Origin: Marinospirillum sp.
Lineage (GTDB): Bacteria; Pseudomonadota; Gammaproteobacteria; Pseudomonadales; Halomonadaceae
Length of the DNA stretch: 34,002 nucleotides
Assembly (NCBI RefSeq): GCF_014859565.1
Contig: NZ_JACUUA010000021.1
Coordinates: 1-34,002 of the forward strand
Direction: 5' to 3'
Below, one piece after another: positions 25,819 to 34,002 of the stretch; positions within the stretch are counted from its first letter, which is position 1, and each line of letters opens with the position of its first letter. The notes below the pieces were generated by a model, which was not told the DNA's origin, did not search any database, and saw only the letters and a list, made by a program, of their open reading frames with translations. The position numbers were made by a program, and so were the translations under genes.

Positions 25819-28800
25819 TCAGGCAGCAGGAGCTGCCTCATGATTGACCATAGATTCGGCTTCGACCTCATCATCCGGGTCATCTTCATCCGCCTCAATG
25901 TCCCTCTGCAGCTGTACTTTAGTCTCCATGTAGTCGTTGTACCATTCACGATCCATTGGATTGCCTGCAAAGGCCATACCATGATGTTTAATCAGGTGCG
26001 CCATCAGCTCCTCTACAGTCTTGTTGGGCTTCAGGTAGGCTGACATGAATCGCTTGTTGCTGGACTCCTGCTCAAAATCACCGCTATTCAAAAATTCTTT
26101 GAGCTTTTTATCCTTGATCAGCGCCTGATTATATTTCTTGATGCCTGATATAATGATGCGCACACCACCACTAGAGCGCTGATGCTGCAGGATCACGCCC
26201 GAGCCAACCTCATTGGATTTATGCTTGTTACTGCTGTCCTCAAAGGTTGCTGCATACGCCTGGCGGCTGTACAGCACCGCTTGATCAGGTCGCTCGGACA
26301 CCAGATTCCGGTAATAATCGGCAGCAGTCTGACTGTCATTGATTGAAAATGAGGTTTTTTTCACGGCCATTTGCAACTCAGTCACACTCCAGTGCGATGG
26401 CATGATCACACCCAGGTGCTTGTAGCCCTTCTTATCGGTATAAGCACCGATCCGTCCTGCACCCATGGAATTGGCCTTGCTGTGCGCTTTGAACAGGTTG
26501 CCGGTTAAAACAACACGCTGTGCTTTGAAGGTTTGCTGCTCTTGAGCGTCCGCATCAAAAATCATGTCAATCATCTCGCTGCTGGCGATTTCGGACTGGA
26601 TATTGGTTCCGGTATCACCATCCAGCGCTGTCAGCAGCTGATTCAATGAGATGTCGATCGCGCCCACCTCAGGATCCGTAGAATAAAACCGGAGATTCCA
26701 CGAACCTAAATGACTCGGATCATTGGCCGGCTGTATCCCGCCCAACAGCAATGTTGTACTGCTGTTGGTGTAGCGCGTGTTATCAAGAGGGTAGTCCTGA
26801 ACCACCATGCCCGGTGCAAGCATCTCGGCAATGGATTCAACCCGATTAAACAGATCACTGTTTTTCTGGAAGATCTTTACTGCCGCCTCATGTTTCTTGC
26901 TTGGATAAGTCGTGTGCTCATTCGCGTTCATCAGGTTGTTCAGGAAGTGCCGGCGCTTATCCTGGTTATCCCACTCAACATCTGGATAGAGCTTGCGCAG
27001 CCGCTGCACCTCTTGACCGACCATCTTGGCAGCAATAGCGCCAATGACATGCTTTAATGGCTTGCAGTCAGCATCACCGCGAGCCATGGCTTTGCTGCGT
27101 GTTTCCGCAATCGTCTTGTGTACGGTCTCAGGATGAACTGGGTGATAGGGCACTTCATACTCAATCACCTCGGCATCAACGCCGCTCTGGAAAGATGAAG
27201 TTCCAGTGGCTGGCTCAATCATAAAGCTTTCCACAGTCTCTGCACGCAAATCCAAAACATGGGAGCGCAGCGGATTGCGCCCCTCGGATTCTAGTTGCTG
27301 CAGGTTTTCACGGAAACGGTTTTCAAATTGGTCGTACAGCTCCTCCTGTTTGGCAACCGGTAGGGCAACCATGCGTCCGGTAAAGCGACGCGCTAACCCA
27401 GTATTCGCGCCAGCCAGTTTATATCCAGCTTGATTCTCGATTTCTTGTTCCACATTGAAGTTCAGCTTACGAAGCATCCGGTAACCATCTTCGCGCTCAG
27501 TCAGCACTTCAAGCACTGCCAGGTCGCCCACCTCGTTGAACAGGTCTTCACCCAAGCCCTCTAAATCCACGTTACGGTCGCCCGTGGTTGATGCGTTCAA
27601 TCCGGCCAGTTTGCGAATCAAATTGGCAACAGGGCGCTTGGCACCCGGCATCGGAGAGGCCAGGAAGGTGAAGTGGGGGCGAGTACCTTCCACGGCACCG
27701 GTGCGGTCAATGCGCCCCATAGCCTGCACCACCTTGTTCGGATCAAGTGGTGGATCCAGAAAAAGCATGCTGCGCTCACGCTGATCCTTGAATTTGGTGG
27801 AGGCATGCATGGAAAAACCGGTGAATATTGACCGATTGCCAATCAGTACATCGGCTTCCCCGCTATTGAATTGACTGATGGCAAGAGACTTGTCCATATC
27901 CTCCTTGCTGCGCTTGAAGAATATCGGATCACCCTTGACGCTGTAGTCTAAGCCGATCTGGCGACCGGTGCCCTCGACCACATTGAGTCCTGCCTCGGTC
28001 AGCTTATGGCGAATCCAGTCCACCGGTGAAATCGGCAGATCCTCGGGAAACTCCTTGATCAACTCCTCTGTTTCAAAAAAAGCAATCGCCATGCGTTCAA
28101 CTTTCTTTTCTTCAGAGTCATCAGTATCCGAGGGGAGTTCATCGTTGAGCCAGCGGGTTCGCATGTCCTCAATATCAAAAAGACTAGCCTCTTCGACATT
28201 GCCATAGCGATCCATGCGCTTGACGGTAACCAACTTGGGCAGATAACGCATCATGTAGCTTTGAAAGCTGGCCTTGGTGCGCAACTGATCCGTACTGCGA
28301 CCCTCATTGGATGCCTCAGCCATCTCAATGGCCTGCAGCTCCGTGATAAAGGCTTCCATGGTAGAGTCAACAGCAATAAAAGGTTTTCTGCCTTTTTTGT
28401 GCTCATCAATCGCTTTGTCTACCGCATGCGCAGAAAGCGTGATGTAGTTCATCAGTTTTTCAAACTGCCACATGCGTGAAGCAAACATGATGGAGTCAAC
28501 CGACCAGCCCTGAGCTTTTTGCCGTTCTTCTTCTGGCATCCGCTCAATTTCCTGGGCGATTGCCTTGTTTTCCTTTTGTGCGGTTTCTTGTGTCTGACCG
28601 GATAAAAACAGAAACATGTCGTAAACGCGGGACATTTTATCGCCAATATCTCGCAGATTCAGATCATGCTTTTCTGAATACTCAGGCACCACCTCTAGCT
28701 CCGGCAGATAATTAACGGGATGTGCCCTGGCAATATACTCACCATCAGCCAGCATAGTGGCTGCAGCCTCTTGAGCCGCAATCCCGCCCTGCGTAATGGT

Positions 28801-31800
28801 CTCAATAACCTCTTCGGGACTGGTGCCTGCAGCCAGGCTGGTCTTGTAAGCATAAACCCCCATGTTCTTTGGGTTTTTCGACCAGGTGGCTGATGCATAC
28901 ATCGCACCTTGCGCCACATCCAGTGCAGCGGCCATGTTGTTTCCAGTATTCGTGCCAGCGCCAGCCGCATTATGAGATTCATCCATAATAACCAAGCTGC
29001 CCCATGCCGCTTGCAGCAGCCACTGTGCCTTGTGGCTTTTCTCCATAGGGCGGTTAAACTGTGAGTAGGTGGAGAAGATGGCGTTATATTCACCTAAATC
29101 ACTCGAATTACGAATCGCTTTAAATTCTGAAGACTTAATGCCGCGCCAGACCACCTCGCGATCCGCCTGATCCTTGACTTTGGCATCGTGGTTCGTAATC
29201 AATGGCTTAATACGATCAAACTCGCCAATATCTTTAAGATCGCGCACCATATCCTCAAACAGGCCTGCTGTCTCAGTCAGGAATACAGGTCGAATGCCGT
29301 TCTTTGATGCCCAGGAAATCATGGTGGCAACAATGCGCCCTTTGCCAACCCCTGTTTTGTCGCCCAGCACGATGCCGCGCCCTGTGCGCGCCTTGTCAAT
29401 CGCCATCGCCACAGCGTCAGCCTGCTCGGCACTCAGAACCTGACTCAAGTGCTCGTGCGTCCATCCAAGCTCAGCAGCCACAAAATCATCAATATCACCG
29501 TGCTTACGCTTTAGTTTGCGCAGTGTTTTTTGAATCGGAGCCGCCAAATTGGCAGGCACCAGCTTTTCGAGCGACTTTAACTTGGAAGCCGGAACATAAG
29601 GCACCATCTTGTCTTCAAAGCCGATTTCTTTATCATCAGCAGGCTCCGACACCTCTTGAGGTTGCTCGACAGGCGCAGGAGGTGCATCTTCAGCAATCTC
29701 CGGCAAATCCTCGGCAGCCACTTCCTCTGGCTCGGGATCTTCCGTTACAGGTGCTGCAGACTCCTCTGGCTCAGCCTCGTCCAGATCAACTGCTTCAGAC
29801 GGGTCTTCCTTAGAACGATCTTCTTCAGGGAGCGCCATACCGGTTAAAGGATCAACCTGTTTTTGAGAATCCTTAGGATCGGACTGTCCGGGTGTGCGTG
29901 TGGATTTTTCACTCTGCTCAGGCATCCCCGGTATATTGAGATCAAGTTCACCCATGCTGATTGACCATTGATCTAACAGGTCTCTCATCTCGTCCATGGA
30001 GTGAATTGTCGGCAACTGCTCTTCAAAGCGCACATCGCCTAAATCTTCACGGCGCCCATTGATTGCAATGATGTGCAGCGGCCATGCGGCACCCTGCTGC
30101 TTATACAGGTCACCTGATACCCAGGCTTCACCCACAACCTCGTAGGTATCATGGATCATCTGCCGGAAGCGATTGGACTTACTGGACATCTGACCTGGCT
30201 CGTACTTCATTGGTGATTCCGCACCCAGAATGATAAAGGCCTTACCGTCATCTTTCATGGCATCCAGGTGCTTCAGGGTGATCCAATGATCCTGGCGACT
30301 CAAATCCATGCGCGCCTTGCTGTTCAGGATGTTGTAATAAGTCAGTCCTTTGGCTCCTTTGCGATGCTCATCAGGCAACTGTCCAAAAGGAGGATTCATG
30401 ACGATCACATCCTGGCTGCGCGCCTTTACTGCCGTGGTATCAATGGCATTACCATGAATGGCATTGATGCCCTGAGCTTTCAGTCGAGCAACGCGACTGG
30501 CATCCAGCTCAATCCCGCTGATGTTTTTGGGATCAACCAGCGTCAGTAGGGCGCCGTTACCCATGGTGGGCTCCCAAACGCTGCGCGAATCACCCGGCTT
30601 AATGCCCAGTGTTTTCTGAGCCAGCAATCCCATGTGAAGCGGGGTTGAAAACTGCATCAACGTCTGACTTTCACCTGTGCGGATATCCATTTTGGGGAGC
30701 GTGGAGACCAGCGCGGTAATGCGGGCCTCTGCAAGAGAAGGATCATACTGACCATCGCTGATCGCAGTTGAGGCTAATTCACGGGCTGCACGAACCGCCG
30801 CTGCCTCCAGGTTTTCCTGAAGATCGCGCATACTGAAGTTGGTAATTTCGCGGCTGAACAATGAAGGGGCTATGCCGGTATAGCGCGAGGCCAAATCAAT
30901 CATTGCCTGATCGTCTATGGGTGCAATTGAGGTATCACCCTGTAGCGCACGCTTGGCACGCGATAGCAGCCCTTTCACCATGGCATCCTGCATGGGGCCA
31001 AAATCCACCTTATCAAAGTCAATGACAGGGCTGGCCTGGGTGTAATCAACACCGCGTGGTCGCTCAATATCTGCCAGGCTGACTTCGGTCAGGTTGATCA
31101 TCGGGAATTGGGCTTCAAAGGCCTCATAGGACGGAATCTCTTCCACGCTATGACAGAAGACTGTCAGCTGGCCGTTGTTATCCATAACCGTCATACCAAG
31201 CGCTTCAAGCTGGGTACGGAAGGTCTGAAGTATCCCTTGATCTGCTTCAATCAGAGGCAGAGATTCAGCTCCACCCTGCGCTTGGTATGCCGGATCTGTT
31301 TCACGAAGCGCCAGGCGCATACCATAAGCGCTGAGGTCAATCCATGCCAGGCGCTCATCATCTTGAATGAGCGCATTTTCTGAAACCTCGGAATGCGGCT
31401 CAACATCAACGGTTGTGCCGAGATCTTCTTCAGGATCAACATCAAGAGAAGACTGCTGCGCTTGCGCTTGCTGTTGTTCCGCCTCTGCCGGCGCTACAGG
31501 TGCACCCTGTGGTGCCGGTTCAGCAACAGGTTCTGCGATGGGTTCGTATGCCTCAAGCAGAATGCTCGCGTCTTCAGCTGTTACCCAGCCATTAGCCAGC
31601 GCCCATCGAACCGCATCATCATCAGCCAACACTTCACTCAGCTCGGCCTGAATGACACCGCTCTCGCTACCGAACAAGGTCAGCATCTGCATCTGATTTG
31701 GTAAAGCCATCATTGAACTGAAGGTCACACCGGTATCATCAATTGAAATACTGGCAGGGTTACCTGCCTGCATCTCCTGCAGTCGAGGCATCCAGCGATC

Positions 31801-31902
31801 TAGCGCCTCAGGCGATCCGATGATTTTAGGATAAGCCGCACCATTGCTGGTGGTTATCACAAGCTTTAAGCCTTTGGGTAGGTTGGTCCATGCTACTTTC
31901 AT
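25819..31902 (-). CDS. Giant polyvalent protein: DNA adenine methylase fused to strawberry-notch-type helicase
   Basis: 2027 residues from the ATG at 31902 (ribosome site TGGAG); a longer in-frame start at 31995 would run through the promoter motif. After an N-terminal region with a Gln/Ala/Glu-rich linker comes an N6-adenine methyltransferase: PTMGNGALL for cofactor binding and NPPFGQ at 503-508 as catalytic motif. An acidic linker leads to a superfamily 2 helicase of the strawberry notch type: LSAEQADAV, Walker A GDKTGVGKG (847-855), DESH (974-977), YASATWSKNP and QAMGRIDRTG (from 1393), then a helical C-terminal region of about 600 residues. Such fusions are known in phages and conjugative elements as polyvalent proteins, thought to modify and remodel incoming DNA against host defence. 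Motif C is 39 bp upstream. Domain calls are secure, the role is inferred. Confidence 0.9.
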   Translation of the reverse strand: MKVAWTNLPKGLKLVITTSNGAAYPKIIGSPEALDRWMPRLQEMQAGNPASISIDDTGVTFSSMMALPNQMQMLTLFGSESGVIQAELSEVLADDDAVRWALANGWVTAEDASILLEAYEPIAEPVAEPAPQGAPVAPAEAEQQQAQAQQSSLDVDPEEDLGTTVDVEPHSEVSENALIQDDERLAWIDLSAYGMRLALRETDPAYQAQGGAESLPLIEADQGILQTFRTQLEALGMTVMDNNGQLTVFCHSVEEIPSYEAFEAQFPMINLTEVSLADIERPRGVDYTQASPVIDFDKVDFGPMQDAMVKGLLSRAKRALQGDTSIAPIDDQAMIDLASRYTGIAPSLFSREITNFSMRDLQENLEAAAVRAARELASTAISDGQYDPSLAEARITALVSTLPKMDIRTGESQTLMQFSTPLHMGLLAQKTLGIKPGDSRSVWEPTMGNGALLTLVDPKNISGIELDASRVARLKAQGINAIHGNAIDTTAVKARSQDVIVMNPPFGQLPDEHRKGAKGLTYYNILNSKARMDLSRQDHWITLKHLDAMKDDGKAFIILGAESPMKYEPGQMSSKSNRFRQMIHDTYEVVGEAWVSGDLYKQQGAAWPLHIIAINGRREDLGDVRFEEQLPTIHSMDEMRDLLDQWSISMGELDLNIPGMPEQSEKSTRTPGQSDPKDSQKQVDPLTGMALPEEDRSKEDPSEAVDLDEAEPEESAAPVTEDPEPEEVAAEDLPEIAEDAPPAPVEQPQEVSEPADDKEIGFEDKMVPYVPASKLKSLEKLVPANLAAPIQKTLRKLKRKHGDIDDFVAAELGWTHEHLSQVLSAEQADAVAMAIDKARTGRGIVLGDKTGVGKGRIVATMISWASKNGIRPVFLTETAGLFEDMVRDLKDIGEFDRIKPLITNHDAKVKDQADREVVWRGIKSSEFKAIRNSSDLGEYNAIFSTYSQFNRPMEKSHKAQWLLQAAWGSLVIMDESHNAAGAGTNTGNNMAAALDVAQGAMYASATWSKNPKNMGVYAYKTSLAAGTSPEEVIETITQGGIAAQEAAATMLADGEYIARAHPVNYLPELEVVPEYSEKHDLNLRDIGDKMSRVYDMFLFLSGQTQETAQKENKAIAQEIERMPEEERQKAQGWSVDSIMFASRMWQFEKLMNYITLSAHAVDKAIDEHKKGRKPFIAVDSTMEAFITELQAIEMAEASNEGRSTDQLRTKASFQSYMMRYLPKLVTVKRMDRYGNVEEASLFDIEDMRTRWLNDELPSDTDDSEEKKVERMAIAFFETEELIKEFPEDLPISPVDWIRHKLTEAGLNVVEGTGRQIGLDYSVKGDPIFFKRSKEDMDKSLAISQFNSGEADVLIGNRSIFTGFSMHASTKFKDQRERSMLFLDPPLDPNKVVQAMGRIDRTGAVEGTRPHFTFLASPMPGAKRPVANLIRKLAGLNASTTGDRNVDLEGLGEDLFNEVGDLAVLEVLTEREDGYRMLRKLNFNVEQEIENQAGYKLAGANTGLARRFTGRMVALPVAKQEELYDQFENRFRENLQQLESEGRNPLRSHVLDLRAETVESFMIEPATGTSSFQSGVDAEVIEYEVPYHPVHPETVHKTIAETRSKAMARGDADCKPLKHVIGAIAAKMVGQEVQRLRKLYPDVEWDNQDKRRHFLNNLMNANEHTTYPSKKHEAAVKIFQKNSDLFNRVESIAEMLAPGMVVQDYPLDNTRYTNSSTTLLLGGIQPANDPSHLGSWNLRFYSTDPEVGAIDISLNQLLTALDGDTGTNIQSEIASSEMIDMIFDADAQEQQTFKAQRVVLTGNLFKAHSKANSMGAGRIGAYTDKKGYKHLGVIMPSHWSVTELQMAVKKTSFSINDSQTAADYYRNLVSERPDQAVLYSRQAYAATFEDSSNKHKSNEVGSGVILQHQRSSGGVRIIISGIKKYNQALIKDKKLKEFLNSGDFEQESSNKRFMSAYLKPNKTVEELMAHLIKHHGMAFAGNPMDREWYNDYMETKVQLQRDIEADEDDPDDEVEAESMVNHEAAPAA

Positions 31903-31940
31903 GGGTGACTCCAGATTCGAATATTGAACTTGTGCAAGGT

Positions 31941-31966
31941 TATAGCCACAGCCTGAATACTTGGTT
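31941..31966 (-). promoter_or_regulatory. Shared promoter-like motif, copy C
   Basis: On the minus strand AACCAAGTATTCAGG, then CTGTGGCTATAAC, with TATAAC as the -10-like hexamer. It lies 39 bp ahead of the methylase-helicase start, exactly as far as copy A from its gene, in the short gap after the UvrD-like stop codon. Confidence 0.6.
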
Positions 31967-31979
31967 GCGGCATTTTTGA

Positions 31980-33974
31980 TTAGCGTGGCCGGCACCCGAA
32001 CCCATGGCGTCGGTAGGACTGGTCGGCCTTACGCTCAAAATCAATCATGCTCGGAAGCTCGACATGAGGCAGCTCTTGAAGATAAGGGCTTGGCTTGTAA
32101 CTCACTCGCTGATACCCCAAAAACAAGTCATCAGCATGATGCAGGCGACACACTTCCTTGGCACGAGTGAGCGCCACATAAGACAGTCGGCGCTCTTCCT
32201 CTGGGTTTTCTATGATCTTCTCTTCGCCTCGGGCATAGGGCATCAGTCCATCGGAGTAACCGGCCAGATGCACGAAACGCCACTCAAGACCCTTCGCCTT
32301 GTGGATTGTTGATAAGGTGACCTGATTGCCGCTGCTTCCCGAATCGGGCTCTTCAAGCAGCGCACGGGAAACCGCTTGCCAAGGATTGGCCAGCACATCA
32401 GGCGTGGCATTGTCTAAGCCAGTCGAGATCCACTCCTGCAAAGTGTCGATGCGATTAAGACGGGCATCGAGCGTTTCCTTGGATTCGCCCTGGAAAGTCT
32501 GGCTGAACAGAGATGAGCGATTGACCAGCGCATCCCTCAGTTCAGAGGGGCCGTATTCACGCAGGTGATCAACCTGGTCGGCCAGTTGAGTCATCACAGC
32601 TTGAACGGCTTTACCGGGGAACATCCGGCCAGCATCCAGAAGACTGCCTGAAAACTCTTGCTCGGCCATCAGGCAAAGCTTCTCAAAGCTTTTTTGCCCC
32701 AACCCTTTCAGTCCCTCGGTAATAACCTGAAGGGCAGATTGATCGCGAGGGTTCGTGACCAAGCGCGCCAGCGACAACATCAAGCGAATCTCTTTTTTCT
32801 CCATGATCTTCATGCCGCCATAAACTTCAAAAGGAATACCTGCCTTGGCAAGATGCGGCTGCAGCAGCTCCAGAATCTGGTTGGTGCGGGAGAGGATGGC
32901 AATGTCTGAATAGGACATACCCAGATTGCGCACGGCATCCTGGATCTCCTCAACAATGACCTCGGCCATCATGTCGCCATTGCGATGCTTGGCCAGTAGT
33001 GGGGGAGGCCCATTGTCATTTTGCGAAAAAGGCTGTTTCTCCATTCGATTCAGGTTGCAGGCGATATGCTGGGATGCAGCAGCTACCAGCGGCTGGGAAG
33101 ATCGGAAGTTTTCTTCAAGCTTCAGCACCTTGGGTTGGAAATCCCTGACAAAGTCCTGCAGGTTTTCAGGATGAGCCCCGCGCCAGCTGTACAGTGACTG
33201 ATCATCATCACCCACGAACACGATGTTGTTGTGGTGCTGAGCGATCGCCTTGATCAGGCGGTATTGAGCTTGGTTGGTATCCTGGGTTTCATCCACTGTG
33301 ATGTATGGGTAACGCCTTCCTGCATCCCTTGAGAGATCGGCATTGGTCTCCAGGGCGCGAACAGGCAGCGTTAAAAGATCGTTGAAGTCGCATACATTCT
33401 GTTCGGCCTTGAGCTTCTCGAAGACAGAAAAAGCCTTCCAGAACCAGTTCATCTGGCGCTGATCTGCGATGCCGTAGCGGCTGAAGTGATCGGTAAACGG
33501 CTGGGCAGCAGTTCGCATGCCTGCGGAATAACCCTCTTGCGCCAGCAAGGAATAGGTTCGCAGCCAGCCTTTCAGATCAAGGCTGGCGATCTTTTGGTTA
33601 TCTACATTGAACATCTCCCGGAGCATCCGAACAAAAAGATTCTTTTGGTCTTTTTCATCCAGCACGGTGTGGTCGGGTAGGCGACCGCACTCCTGAGGGT
33701 ATGCCCGGATGAACTGATCCCCGAAGGCGTGAAAGGTGCGAATCTGCATTCGATCTGAGAGGGCATTCCCCACCAGACCATCCAGACGATTGCGCATTTC
33801 CTCGGCTGCTTTTTTGCTGAAGGTCAGCATCAGGTGGTGTTCAGGAATCACCCCCTCATCAATCATTCGGCCTGCCCGAGTCACAATCGAGGCGGTTTTG
33901 CCGGAGCCTGCTCCGGCCAGCACCAAAAGTGGGCCATCTTCATGATGCACCACAGCAAGCTGCGGTGCGGTCAT
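31980..33974 (-). CDS. UvrD/Rep-like superfamily 1 DNA helicase
   Basis: At least 664 residues, close to Rep length. All superfamily 1A motifs are visible: Q-motif region APQLAVV, Walker A AGAGSGKT (20-27), ITVDETQDTNQAQ, FVGDDDQSLYSWRG, LEENFRSSQPLV, TLSTIHKAKGLEWRFVHL and ERRLSYVALTRAK. Such enzymes unwind DNA 3' to 5' using ATP, in repair or plasmid replication and transfer. The ATG at 33974 places Walker A at the usual distance but lacks a clear ribosome site, and the frame stays open to the right edge, so the true start may lie outside the window. It ends 78 bp before the methylase-helicase gene, which has its own promoter motif, so the two need not share control. Confidence 0.92.
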   Translation of the reverse strand: MTAPQLAVVHHEDGPLLVLAGAGSGKTASIVTRAGRMIDEGVIPEHHLMLTFSKKAAEEMRNRLDGLVGNALSDRMQIRTFHAFGDQFIRAYPQECGRLPDHTVLDEKDQKNLFVRMLREMFNVDNQKIASLDLKGWLRTYSLLAQEGYSAGMRTAAQPFTDHFSRYGIADQRQMNWFWKAFSVFEKLKAEQNVCDFNDLLTLPVRALETNADLSRDAGRRYPYITVDETQDTNQAQYRLIKAIAQHHNNIVFVGDDDQSLYSWRGAHPENLQDFVRDFQPKVLKLEENFRSSQPLVAAASQHIACNLNRMEKQPFSQNDNGPPPLLAKHRNGDMMAEVIVEEIQDAVRNLGMSYSDIAILSRTNQILELLQPHLAKAGIPFEVYGGMKIMEKKEIRLMLSLARLVTNPRDQSALQVITEGLKGLGQKSFEKLCLMAEQEFSGSLLDAGRMFPGKAVQAVMTQLADQVDHLREYGPSELRDALVNRSSLFSQTFQGESKETLDARLNRIDTLQEWISTGLDNATPDVLANPWQAVSRALLEEPDSGSSGNQVTLSTIHKAKGLEWRFVHLAGYSDGLMPYARGEEKIIENPEEERRLSYVALTRAKEVCRLHHADDLFLGYQRVSYKPSPYLQELPHVELPSMIDFERKADQSYRRHGFGCRPR

Positions 33975-34002
33975 GGTCAGACCAAGAGCTTCAGGATTTG
34001 GA

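Noticed and set aside
25629..25982. Open frame across the terminator and the ends of two convergent genes, minus strand.
   Set aside because: It overlaps two confirmed genes out of frame and would run through a strong terminator.
31903..31995. N-terminal extension of 31 residues on the methylase-helicase.
   Set aside because: It would cover motif C and overlap the UvrD-like gene end, whereas the ATG at 31902 has a clear ribosome site.

Overview
The window looks like part of a conjugative element, a plasmid or an integrative element, from a Gram-negative bacterium, most likely a gammaproteobacterium. The evidence is a type IVB (IncI / Dot-Icm-like, MPF-I) conjugation set: a DotA/TraY-like polytopic membrane protein and a DotL/TrbC-like coupling ATPase. 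A compact type IA topoisomerase, an ArdC-like antirestriction protein, two giant 'polyvalent' proteins, a UvrD/Rep-like helicase and an element-encoded sigma-70 factor accompany them. Nothing in the sequence fixes the species. No relaxase, replication initiator, partition system, tRNA, rRNA or CRISPR array is visible, so the window is an internal piece of a larger element.

Layout. 1-4249 (minus) is an LPD1-type polyvalent protein that runs off the left edge. 4496-5815 (plus) is a degenerate-GGDEF/EAL cyclic-di-GMP phosphodiesterase. 5870-7273 (minus) is an ArdC-like protein whose metalloprotease site has been lost. About 7350-9312 is an IS605-type insertion with divergent tnpB and tnpA and a hairpin at each end. 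9312-11642 (minus) is a three-gene operon: unknown protein, sigma-70 factor, small protein. 11707-19873 (minus) is a six-gene block reading acidic membrane-associated protein, topoisomerase, unknown, unknown, DotA/TraY, YdjM-like hydrolase. 20162-21835 (plus) is an unknown protein with a Gln/Ala-rich tail. 21925-22296 (minus) is a small acidic protein. 22448-25729 (plus) is the coupling protein with a long acidic tail. 25819-31902 (minus) is a 2027-residue fusion of a DNA adenine methylase and a strawberry-notch-type helicase. 31980 to the right edge (minus) is the UvrD/Rep-like helicase.

The main new observation is a 26-bp promoter-like motif with five good copies. They lie at 4293-4318, 7312-7337, 19952-19977 and 31941-31966 on the minus strand and 20025-20050 on the plus strand. 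Each sits 39-112 bp upstream of the start of an element gene or operon, in the right orientation. The shared core is CAAG-(A/T)-A followed at fixed distance by TGG and a TATA-like hexamer. It has no recognisable TTGACA -35 box. Since the element carries its own sigma factor, a plausible reading is that this factor, or another element-encoded regulator, switches on transfer and anti-defence genes together. That is inference; the shared motif and its placement are seen directly.

How the genes may work together: the DotA/TraY protein and coupling ATPase belong to the DNA transfer machine, and the topoisomerase and UvrD-like helicase would handle DNA topology and unwinding. The methylase-helicase, LPD1 and ArdC-like proteins fit establishment or anti-restriction functions. 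The EAL enzyme could tie transfer to host cyclic-di-GMP state. Five sizeable proteins in or next to the transfer block could not be assigned and are candidates for divergent transfer components.
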